The notes under the pieces are model-generated. The model had not been told where the DNA came from. It ran no database searches and was given only the letters and a program-made list of their open reading frames with translations. Positions 22,242 through 32,010 of a stretch of 64,000 nucleotides of DNA are shown one piece after another. The DNA is from Fennellomyces sp. T-0311. Its lineage: Eukaryota; Mucoromycota; Mucoromycetes; Mucorales; Lichtheimiaceae. Each line of letters begins with the position of its first letter. The stretch's first letter is position 1. Location: NCBI GenBank assembly GCA_025266875.1, contig JALLLT010000009.1:1-64000 (forward strand), written 5' to 3'. The position numbers and the translations under genes are program-made.

Positions 22242-23651
22242 ATGAATCCTAATTCAATGAATGCCAACAACGAAATGATGACCATGTTCTGGAACATCAT
22301 TAATACGAATCAACTCTTGCTCAAGAAAGCCAAAGAACGACGTATTGCTCAGGGACGTGTTGTGGCCTTGAAAAATGGGAAGAAACTTCGCGCGACCCAG
22401 AAGAAAAAACGCAAACATACCGATCGCGACCGCATATTCTTCCAGCAAATCTTGATGCAAGACTATTTCGCGCCTAACCCAAGATATGACGCGGAAGTCT
22501 TTCGCCGCCGGTACCGCATGAAACCTGAAGTCTTTAAGACTATCATGAAAGAACTCGAAAGCAAGTACCCATTTTTCCAGCAAAAGCGTGACGCATCGGG
22601 CTATCTATCGTTTCATCCCTATGCCAAAGGAACAGCAGCGATGCAAATGTTGGCATATGGTGGAGCTGCTGATTCCATCGATGAATACTTGAAGATGGCA
22701 GAGTCTACAGTGAGAAGCTGCCTGATCAATTTCTGTAATGGTGTCATCGAGTGCTTTGGGGAGGAGTATCTTCGGTCTCCTACTGAAGAAGACCTGAAGC
22801 GCTTGCTTGCAGAAGGAGAGAAGCGTGGCTTTCCAGGTATGCTTGGGTCTATCGACTGTATGCATTGGGAATGGAAAAACTGTCCAACTGCCTGGCAAGG
22901 AATGTATACTGGCAAGGAACGTACTACGACCGTCATATTAGAAGCTGTTGCTTCATATGATACCTGGATATGGCACTCATTTTTTGGTGTCCCTGGTTCA
23001 TGCAACGACATCAGCGTACTGTACAAGTCCCAGGTCTTCGATGACGTTATAAACGGCCATGCTCCATCTGTCAGTTACTCGATTAATGGCCATGAATATA
23101 CCATGGGGTATTACTTGGCTGACAGTATCTACCCTCCATGGTCCACTTTGGTGAAAACGGTACCTGCACCACAAGGTTGGAAAGAACAGGTAAAGGGTAA
23201 ACATTATAGTATATCGAAGATATTTATTAATACTCAATGTTAGAAATTTGCAACTAAGCAGGAATCTGCTCGCAAGGATATTGAACGTGCATTTGGTAGT
23301 CTTTAGGCGCGATTTGGCATCATTCGACAGCCAGCGCGCGTGTGGAACATCTCAATGCTCTCTAACATCATAAAAACGTGCATTATTTTGCACAATATGA
23401 TTGTTGAAAGTGAACGAGACAACTATAAAAAGATCAAAGCGGATGAGTACGAGCATTGCTCGTTTACTGTTGCGCCATCTTATTCCCGTGGTGGTCCCGC
23501 CAGGGAACATGTAGTATATCGCAATCGTAAGTCAGAGGTAGTTGATAGAACAGTTCACTATCAGCTACAAAAGGATCTTATGAAGCACATATGGGACTTA
23601 TTTGGCGACGAGAAGATCCCTGAGAACGATGCACCAAATAATGTGCCATAA
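22242..23651 (+). pseudogene. Harbinger transposase with one nonsense codon
   Basis: The start is the ATG at 22242. Exon 1 runs to 23189, the intron is 23190-23243 (GTAAAG...TTAG), and exon 2 continues in frame (KFATKQESARKD). The DDE_Tnp_4-like core shows GMLGSIDCMHWEWKN (first Asp), VPGSCNDISVLYKS (second Asp) and ARKDIERAFGSL (Glu). Directly after FGSL is a TAG (23304-23306) where relatives have Gln; the frame then continues (ARFGIIRQPARVW) to 23651. A single C-to-T change (CAG to TAG) explains it. Without the stop the protein would be about 450 residues, normal for the family. The N-terminus is Lys/Arg-rich (KKKRKHTDRDR), possibly a nuclear localisation signal. Confidence 0.9.
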
Positions 23652-23718
23652 AATAATTAAAAGCACATCCTTTTCATATACCTTTATCTTATAGTTGAGT
23701 GCAATAAGTTTTTATTGT

Positions 23719-24608
23719 TTACTCATACTTCTTGATGATCTTTGCTCTCATTGCCTTGTAGTAAAGGAGCTGCTCATCATCAAGGCCCTGCAGGCTCACA
23801 CTCATGATGGCGTGCTCTGTCATCATCGTCGCACTCTCTTCGTTGCTCTTGGCGATAGCAAGCTCTTCGGCAGACATCATTGGCCTGACCTCTTCGAGAA
23901 GGTCGTCATCACCTTCTTCATCACCAAGATGTTGCTTCTTGGTCGACTGAGCGGCCTTTTTCACCTGCTTGTTGCCAAGAGGTTGCTTCTTGTCCATCGA
24001 TGGATCCACAGGTTTGTTTTTCAACTCCTTGTGGTACACCAACCACTTGTTGTGCTCCTTCAGGATGCTTCAACAGTGATGCAAGCTGAATACCTCAGAG
24101 CTGCCAGTAGGGAAATCTGCAGTGTATTCAGCATCGATTTCAGCTTACTTTTGAAAAGTAAGTCGTACTAGCCCACACTTTAGAGCAGATATTTTACCTT
24201 GTCGGTAAGGTTTGAACCACTTAACCCATACTTGTTCTCCACTTTCGCGACGCAAGTAGAGTAGTACAAGCAACATCTGGAGATAAGGTTCCAATGGGTT
24301 GTAAGCTTGTCGATGCCACGATTGTTGAGGTTGTCGTTCTGCACGAATTTCTCATAGATGAGGTCCCACAGACTGACACGCGTTCTGTTGGTTCCAACCA
24401 CCGAGTCCATCGAAGTCGTGAGCCACGCATTAACAAGATTGACGTCTTTCTCCCTGGAAAAGTTTTTACTGCGAGGTCTTTTTGTCTTATTTTTGCCATT
24501 GTCTTTGACATTGGCATTGGCAGTAGCGTCTGTGCACACTTCAGGGACTTGGTTTGGGACGTTCGTGACAGTGGCAGTGGAGGAGTTGGGGGTGTTGGGG
24601 GTGCTCAT
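23719..24608 (-). pseudogene. Harbinger Myb/SANT-like partner with one nonsense codon
   Basis: The start is the ATG at 24608. An Asn/Thr-rich leader and basic KNKTKRPRSK are followed by a Myb/trihelix-like region (FSREKDVNLVNAWL, LWDLIYEKF, LTTHWNLISRCC). An intron beginning near 24191 joins to a second exon whose frame reads ADFPTGSSEVFSLHHC, then TGA, then SILKEHNKWLVYHKELKNKP, and ends at 23719. Relatives have Trp at that stop (HCW), so TGG to TGA explains it. The pattern resembles plant NAM-associated proteins and Harbinger ORF2, which bind element ends and help import the transposase (established for the family). Its 3' end faces that of the transposase. Confidence 0.8.
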
Positions 24609-24825
24609 TTTGTTGATAAAGTAAACAAAGAGTTTATTTTATGCGCGACAGCTTGGGTGTTAAATTTACAATTTTTTGGCCAAAAAGTTGAACCATTTAA
24701 CTCTACAATGCCAACTTACACGAACCGTTGCACGAGGATGTTGTAAAAAATAGTTGTAAAATTAACTTAACAGCGGACTTACGCGGACCGTTGAGGATGC
24801 TCTTAGGATTTAGGATATAATAGCA

Positions 24826-25045
24826 TAGGTAAAGTAATATATAGTGTTGTAATCATAGGGTTTAGGGTGGCAGACTTGGCTCACTGTTGATTGATCCAGA
24901 GCGCAGCGTAGAGGCTCAATCAGTCGAGTGATGCGAGACAGGTGAGGAGTCTGGTGTAATGGTTCAGATGAAGAGCCGGCTCACCGTGAATGACCTAAAG
25001 TGCAGCATAGAGGCTTATTCAGTCAGTGACGCGCTTGTTTGCGTA
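24826..25045. repeat. Continuation of the tandem-array motifs
   Basis: Contains ATAGGGTTTAGGGTGGCAG, GGCTCACTGTTGATTGATCC, GCGCAGCGTAGAGG, GAGCCGGCTCACCGTGAATG and related words. These are diverged versions of the units at 20.5-21.7 kb, so the Harbinger element landed inside this repeat block. Confidence 0.7.
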
Positions 25046-25780
25046 ATAAAAGGGGTTCGTAGGCCGAAAGGGGGGGATGTTTTTCCTCATAAAAGAAAAG
25101 ACCAAGTATTGAACCCGCAAAGCAGTCGACTTCCGAGTAAAAATCAAACCTATGCTTCGTGATAAAAAGGCTGAAAAGCATTGGCTACAAAAGGTATTCT
25201 AATTTCGTATATGCTTCTTTATATAGATTATTAACATAATCGACTTTTTTAGCAGAAAAATATCAAAAGAGGCAGACCATTCGAACAACTAGCTGCATTT
25301 CATGGCTCAGACTTTTTTGGTTTCGATGAGATGCACATCATCGCACACAATATCTCACATCAAGTTTGGAACATGCTGAATAGGGATTATGGAAAGCCAA
25401 CAGCACCTTTCGTATTGGAGAAAAGTACTTACGAGAAATAGGAAAGGCAATGGCAGACGCGAACTGTTGCTTACCAGACATGTTTGAAGGTGTATTATTG
25501 GGTATGTTAATCTTTTAAATATGCAACACATATATAACCTAAATCTGGAATATTAGACTTGTTTAAAGAACCTGGTTATGCGAGGGCAGTTGACTGGATG
25601 GTTTTCCTGCTCCATATTGTACCTACGTATATAATAGAGCAGTTAGATTACCAGCAAACGGAGTCAAAGGTCACAAAAAAAAGACAAACCATGCTTCGAA
25701 GATTTAAAAAAGGCCTTGCTTGCCTTGTCAGCAGCTGTGGGTATGACCTTGGATTTTGAGGAGCTCTAAGAGTTTATACA
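25046..25780 (+). pseudogene. Tnp2-type transposase fragment
   Basis: Three blocks in separate frames match the middle of the family: a linker (KRKDQVLNPQSSRLPSKNQ), then after an intron-like gap ending near 25252 FEQLAAFHGSDFFGFDEMHI (the second catalytic Asp motif) and HNISHQVWNMLN, then YARAVDWMVFLLHIVPTYII from about 25576. A TAG at about 25440 and other breaks make it non-functional. Both ends of the gene are missing. Confidence 0.75.
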
Positions 25781-26535
25781 CTCAAGTTGACATCTGCGAT
25801 ATCACATGACTGGATAAAGGTAAAGCTGTGGTATTTTGGACATAGAAAGTAGAGATGCGCAGCATTATAACAAACGTTACACGACTATTATAGCTTATTT
25901 AGAGCGTGAGATATAAGCGTTTAAAGTAAAGCAAATGTTCTACAAGTTTTTAAACATAAAGATTTTACTGTGTGAAAAAAGTGTGATTTTCTCACAACTG
26001 TTGGCAAATCAAAAATAAAAATTGACTTGGGGCTTTGACTCGGGAAAAGGTTAGCTTTTTATATGTAGAGCATATTAAACAGTCTCCGCAGTGGGTCCAA
26101 GCCCCAGGTCCACTGCCTGTGGCGGACCTCAGTCTATATGTGAAATTTTCCTAATATAGAAACTATACCGCGCGTAGCGCGGGAAGCACATCGTAAAATG
26201 AGAGCGATCAGGCCAACGAGCTATGTAAAAGTTTCAAGTAAAAGGAATTCTACTTATATTTAATTTCTGTTGAAATTTATTCTACAAACTAAAGCTATTC
26301 CTTGAAGCGTAACCATATATTGTTGAATGGTTAGACGCCACGGAGGGGCTGAGCAACTTTACGTCGTACTTGCGCATGGTTGATGGGAGGCTGGAGAAGG
26401 CTAGACATACTTCTTGAGTACAATCATGAGGCTGGAGAAGGCTGAGCATACGTCTTGTGCACAATCGCGAGGCTGAAGAAGGCTGAGAAGAGTTCTATAC
26501 TATAGAAAATACGATGAGCGCTGTTCTATGAAAGC
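25781..26535. other. No gene; upstream region of the Crypton
   Basis: No coding frame is supported. Near 26330-26500 a segment with GAGGCTGGAGAAGGCTAGACAT, GAGGCTGGAGAAGGCTGAGC and GAGGCTGAAGAAGGCTGAG forms a loose triple direct repeat of about 45 bp. Confidence 0.6.
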
Positions 26536-26543
26536 TATATAAG
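26536..26543 (+). promoter_or_regulatory. TATA box of the Crypton gene
   Basis: TATATAAG lies 55 bp before the ATG at 26598, the spacing expected of a TATA-driven promoter. Confidence 0.55.
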
Positions 26544-28392
26544 GGCTATCACTTTCATTTTGCAAAACCATACATCTTTTTAAGCTTTACCTCAGATATG
26601 GCCGCGCGTAGACTTCGATCATCAAACACAAGCAACGCTTCCTCTTCACAATCCGAAGAGGCTCACTACGCTGCGTTGGAACTGGAAATGGAACAGCAAT
26701 TGCAAGAAACACAACAAGAAGCCCAAGATCTAACCTCCCAGCATACCAAGAATGCCTATGGGCCCAAGATTAAAGAGTTTAAAAAGTGGTGTCATGCCAA
26801 ACGCTTTCGTCCCCAGACTATTGAACAAGTAACCGGTCTTAAGCTACATGCATTTCTTTTGGAGAAGGTACATGATGCTTATTCAAATTGTGCCAGCAAG
26901 CGTGTATGTAAACTCACTATCGCCAAATGCTTCAGGTACTAGGCAGGCCAGTCCGTCCTCGTGGTCGGAAGCGACGCTTACCTGAAGCTGAAGTGGACGA
27001 AGTAGACGAAATGGACGAAATGGATGAGATGAATCGAACTCCAGAAGAAATTGCTGGAGACGTAGAGGCCGCCAAGCGCATTGGCTTTTCAACAATCGAC
27101 CAATATGTCAGTGCGATCACACGTTTATACAACGAGCAGCTCGACCTCAACGTGAACTCGGCTGCCAACCATCCACGAATTCAAGCTGTCAAGAATTTAT
27201 TGAAAAACGCGAGGAAGAAAGAAACTCGTAAGCGCCGCGACAATTTCGAGGATCGCGCTTCTGGCACTATGTTCGATGGGTACTCAACAATTGCGGAACT
27301 GACTCAAATCATCAATTACTTCATTGCCAAGGATTCGGGTGAGCATTATCGAAACGCTGCAATGATGATGGTGTCCCACTTTACACTTATGCGAGGTGAA
27401 AATGTTCGAGAACTCGAGTTGCCCGATGTTCAAACACTACCCTTGGAGCGCGAAGGACCGACACCGGATATTGAATGCCCTGCCTTGGTTTTGCTCTTGG
27501 ACCATGGTAAAACGAATCAATATGGCTATGCTCAGCATGGATCTTTTATCAGAAATGCAAACGTCGAAGTATGCCCATGGATGGGATTTGGCTTATATCT
27601 TTTTTACCGCTGGCATATCGAGTGTGAAGATTTTCCGGACATGACTTCGCCTGAAACATGGTACACAATCAAGCTTTTCAAGACCAAGCCGCCACAACCC
27701 AATACCAAGGAAATTACTCCTGCCGCGCACTACAGGGCATTGGAAACCGCTTTCAATGCAGTTGGTATACGTAGCAGGGCAAAGATGCATGCTGGTCGAA
27801 AATCTGGTGCGAAAATGGCAGACGTCGGCGAAGCAGGTGATTCACAGATTCGCCGTGCAGGAAGGTGGACAAATGATTCGATGGAGGGTTCTTACCTTAC
27901 AAACCTACCACGACGGTTATTGCGAGTACTGGCGGATTTTCCTGCTGAACGTGGCCGTTTCTATTTGCAACGCGCTGCTGTCAAGCCATCACCGGAACTT
28001 TGCCGTAAAGTCTTCCCCAAGGTTGAGGAGTGGCAAGCGCAAATTGATGCCAACCAAGGGGACAACAGCATTGCTGCCGACGGATTTCTCAAGATGCTAC
28101 GAGTACTTCGAGAGACATTTTTACAAGACTCAGTGCTGATGCAAGAACGGTTTCCCGAATTGAGCATATGGAATCATCCTCTTTTTAACATAGATTCGGA
28201 CTATTTGAATTTCAAGCAGTAAGTGGTAAAATCAGTGGTGCGCATCACATATACTAATACAATCTTTCCAGTAACTTGATTAATGCTATGGCTAGCCGAC
28301 CAGCCCCGGCGGAATTGACCTTACAGATGGCGATGCCATTGATGCATGACTACGTTCGCACCATCTATACAGATCTCTCTGCACAAATGCGT

Positions 28393-28916
28393 TGTTACGC
28401 TACTTTTGGTTCTGAAAACTATAATCTGTTAAGGTCACTTGGAATGGTAAAACCTTATTGGTTCGTATGAAACCTAAAATTTCCCAGAAACGAATAATTA
28501 TCCAGAAACGAATCTTTTGTTCAGAATACGAGACCTTGTCCAGAAAAAGATCTTACCAGAATAGCTATCTGCTCCTCCTTAGTGTAATTATCCAGAATAG
28601 CTTTAGATTCTAGAAATATATAGCTGGAAATATATAAGGTATAAATAGAGCGTTCGTATTTTCAATAAACTACAGTTCTTTTTCTGCTAAACTTTACTTT
28701 TAGTTTTTTCTCTTTTGAGACACATTTAGTTTTTTGTCTAGATATTACTGCAGTTGGCATCCGATTATAAGTCCAAGCTCAAGAACTCCTGCGGTCAATT
28801 TAACTAACCTTTTAGGTTACTAACCTGTATTTAGGTATTATTAGAAAAACTCATTAAGACAAGCTATTCTTGTCAAATTTCAGTTGTGTCTAAATCGATA
28901 GAGATACGGCATAACA
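28393..28916 (+). repeat. 5' LTR of the Gypsy element (524 bp)
   Basis: Begins TGTTACGC and ends GGCATAACA (TG...CA). TATAAATA at 28640-28647 is the likely promoter and AATAAA at 28664-28669 the polyadenylation signal. The downstream copy (39815-40339) differs, as far as I can read, by one T in a T-run. Confidence 0.97.
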
Positions 28917-28945
28917 TCTTGGTGCTCACTACAGGGGTCGTTTTA
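28917..28945 (+). promoter_or_regulatory. Putative primer-binding site
   Basis: Just after the 5' LTR the sequence reads TCTTGGTGCTCACTACAGGG. The TGGTGCTCAC part, starting 3 bases after the LTR, begins with TGG, as expected for pairing with a tRNA CCA end. I cannot name the tRNA by eye. Confidence 0.4.
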
Positions 28946-30132
28946 AAGAAGATACCCTCAGATAATAAGGAGATAATACGTCATTCCGTCACACCGACGA
29001 CGAAGATACAAAGTTAGAAAACCTCAATCTAAGACTGAGACCGAAGTCAAAACCAAACAAACAAACAATATGCCGGAAAGCTCCTCTGAGAACAAGAAAC
29101 ACATAGATACTGCACAAGTCATAACAGCACCATCACCTGTGTTGGTTAGCACCAATAGCGCTTGTTTCAAGCCAAAGCTGATCGATTTCTGCGGCTATGA
29201 AGGAGAGGATTTCCGTCATTTCAAAGAAACCCTAGAATCGTATTTCACAATTACCAATGTGTCTGACAGTGCTCGAAAAGCTGATATCCTAAGAGCACAG
29301 TTGAAGAAGTACGCTCGCATTTATTTACAAGTCAAAACGAGAAGCAATCATGCACTTAAGGCCAACTATGAGAGTCTCGTTAAACTTCTAGAAGAAGAAT
29401 ATCTCACGGAGGATATTATCGAACAATACAAAGATGCTTTTTTTAGACTAAAACAAGGCGAAAACGAATCGCCTCGCACTTTTCTAGCAAGGGTCTACCA
29501 AGGAGCCGACTTGGCCAACTTGTATGGAAAGGAAGGCAACATATTAGTCGAAACCCAATTTAAAAATGGATTACTTCCTCGTGTAAGGAAACATTGTCAG
29601 ACACAGAATGCAACCGACTTTGACAAATATAGACTGTGCGCATATGGATATTGGAGGGGGCAACACGGAACGGTGCTGTATCCTCAAGATAATCCATTTG
29701 TTCCTATGAAGGAGGAAGAAAGAATTCCGCCAGCTTGGTATGATCGACTTGCTCCTTCTAAGGAAGCATTGGATAGAGCCAGAGCACATGCATTGCGGGT
29801 GCCCGCTTATGAACCAGGAAGTGAATCACCTACTATAGACTCTTTAACCCGACAAATGCAAAACTTAGAGCTATACCAGCATGAAGCGGCAAACAGTACA
29901 GTCAAACCCCGCTTTGTGCACCCGTGGGATTTCTAAATATTTTGATGCAAAAAAGCGGGTGTGCAGAAAAGTGGGAGCTAGCAGTTTTTGTACATATTAC
30001 TGTTGAAGGCTGTTGCAGTTTTGCTTTTCTGTTACATGCAGCGATACTTATTAAACCTAGCAATACGGAGGCTCTGACAGAATAGTAAGGATATAGTACT
30101 TGCTAGCGATGTGTGTGACGTGCTGTTTAGAG

Positions 30133-30140
30133 TATAAAAA
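30133..30140 (+). promoter_or_regulatory. TATA box of the Tigger transposase
   Basis: TATAAAAA lies 58 bp before the ATG at 30198. Confidence 0.5.
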
Positions 30141-30197
30141 GCGGTAGTCCTGATGCTCAGGTAAATATATATACTTTACTAAATTGTCATACATATC

Positions 30198-32010
30198 ATG
30201 AGTGAAAGCTTTACGCCTGAACAGAAAGATCGTCTTTGGGATGAATACGCGAGTAAGCCAGGCGGAAAACGTGTTCGCGAGTTGGTGACCTTTTTCAAGC
30301 TGGCCTATCCTACTGAGAAAGTACCCAATCGATCAACATTTTCACGATTCCTAAAGCGAAAGAGACAAGCAATGCTAATCATTGGTGATCAACCAATGAG
30401 TGAAATGAGCAGACGACGAGTTAAAGCAAAGTTTTCAGTAAGTATTATTTTTATTGTTGATACGTTCATATGGATGTATAACTGACAGATAGTAAATTGA
30501 CATTTAAGGACGTTGAGGAATCCGTACATCTCTGGATTCAGGAATGTGAAAAGCGCAATCTGCCCATCAATTGGCAAACAATCAAGACTGCTGCTTGTGA
30601 CTTTGCCAGTCAGCTTGGCTATCCACCTGGTGCCTTTAGAGCGTCAAACGGATGGCAGGATAGGTTTAGACGGCGGTACTCCCTTGGAAAAATTAAGATC
30701 TATGGCGAATCTGGAGCGGTTGATTTGGCCACATTGGAGAACCAGTTACCATATATTATCGACAAGGTTAAAAGCTATAAACCTCAAGATGTCTACAACA
30801 TGGATGAGACAGCCTTGTTGTATTGCAATCCACCCGTCACAACAATCGCAAGCAAACGTATCGCAGGCATGAAGCAAGATAAGTCCCGTATGACAGTTGC
30901 TCTGACAGTCAATGCCGATGGAAGCGATTTCCGTGAGCCAGTTATAATCGGAAAGTCAATGCAGCCAACATGCTTCGGTAAAAAAAAAACGGGTAAGCCC
31001 AACTTCTCTTATAACAAGTATTCTATTTTAACGATTACTATCTGTGTAGCCGCTTCTCATGGGTTCTCGTTGTATTTTGCAAACCAGACTGCATGGATGA
31101 CTAGCGGTATCTTCAAAACATATCTACGTCGCTTCGACCAAGCTATGAGCTATGCCAATCGACATATATTGCTCCTCCTCGATAACTTTTCTGGCCATCG
31201 GTGTGATTACCAACCCAAAAACATTGAGTTGGTGTATCTTCCACCAAACACCACATCATATTCTCAACCACTAGACCAGGGAATCATTCGGGCATTCAAG
31301 TCCCACTTTAAGTAAGTTCGTCACTTTATACATTACCTAACTACTTATAAAATATGTACTTTTATATTAGTAATTTCAAGTATGAGCGAGTGTACGATGA
31401 AACGTTGAAGCGCGGAGACCGCGAGTTAATTACGAATGGTGGTCAAGTATTCAAAGTATCCATACTCCAAGCAATGAAGTGGGTCCGGATGGCATGGAAA
31501 GATCATGTTACAGCTGAAACTGTTCAACATTGCTTTGTGAAAGCATTACCTGGGGCATTCACGGCGCATATGGATGACCAGTTTTGCGACCATTCGCTTC
31601 CAAGTGACACCGAATCTGTCCGTCAAGAAGAACTTGAAGACCAAATACGCGGCCATCTTTTTGGAATTTACGGTGTCGATTTTAGTGAGCTCCAGTACCA
31701 AGCCATGATTGATCCCGAATACGAACGTACCGCGACACCACCAATGATGAGCAATGAAGAGATCATTGCAATGGTTCAAGGAACACAGTATTCTGCCGAT
31801 CATGAAGCAGATGAAGAAGCACAATTTGAAGAAGAGATACCGGTAGTGACGTCGAGACAAAAGTTCGAAATCATTTCTTCAGTGCTGACGATTCTTGACG
31901 ACGAAGAGTACTACAGTGTGAAAAAGGACCTGCGCGACTTACGCGACAAGCTCAAGAGAGAGGCGTTTTCTAAACAATCATCGCTTGAAGACTTTTTTTT
32001 CACGGATTAG
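30198..32010 (+). CDS. Tigger/pogo transposase (CENP-B HTH, DDE_1), apparently intact
   Basis: Exon 1 (30198-30441) encodes an N-terminal helix-turn-helix region (KRVRELVTFFKLAYP...STFSRFLKRK). A 47-nt intron (30442-30488, GTATTA...ACAG) keeps the frame. Exon 2 has the CENP-B-like DNA-binding half (VHLWIQECEKRNLPINWQTI...GWQDRFRRR) and the DDE_1 core: VYNMDETALLY (Asp 1), HILLLLDNFSGHR (Asp 2) and SQPLDQGIIRAFK (Asp 3) with 30 residues between the last two (DD30D, pogo type). A further likely intron (30993-31049, 57 nt, a multiple of three) would remove a non-conserved stretch. The last intron begins at the GTAAGT after the HFK region and ends in ATTAG near 31370. The C-terminus is acidic with a final FEIISSVLTIL...SKQSSLEDFFFTD. 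About 560 residues with no break seen. Confidence 0.9.

Larger units (their letters stand above)
22029..24802. mobile_element. PIF/Harbinger element, 2.8 kb, complete ends
   Basis: The left end is GAGCATCCTCAACGGTCCGC and the right end is its exact reverse complement. TTA flanks both sides (22026-22028 and 24803-24805), the classic 3-bp Harbinger duplication. A second, inner inverted repeat (GCAACGGTCCGTGTAA near 22124 and its partner near 24715) lies just inside each end, a likely second binding site. The element holds a transposase gene on + and a Myb-like partner on -, convergent. Both carry a premature stop. It is inserted in the tandem array. Confidence 0.93.
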
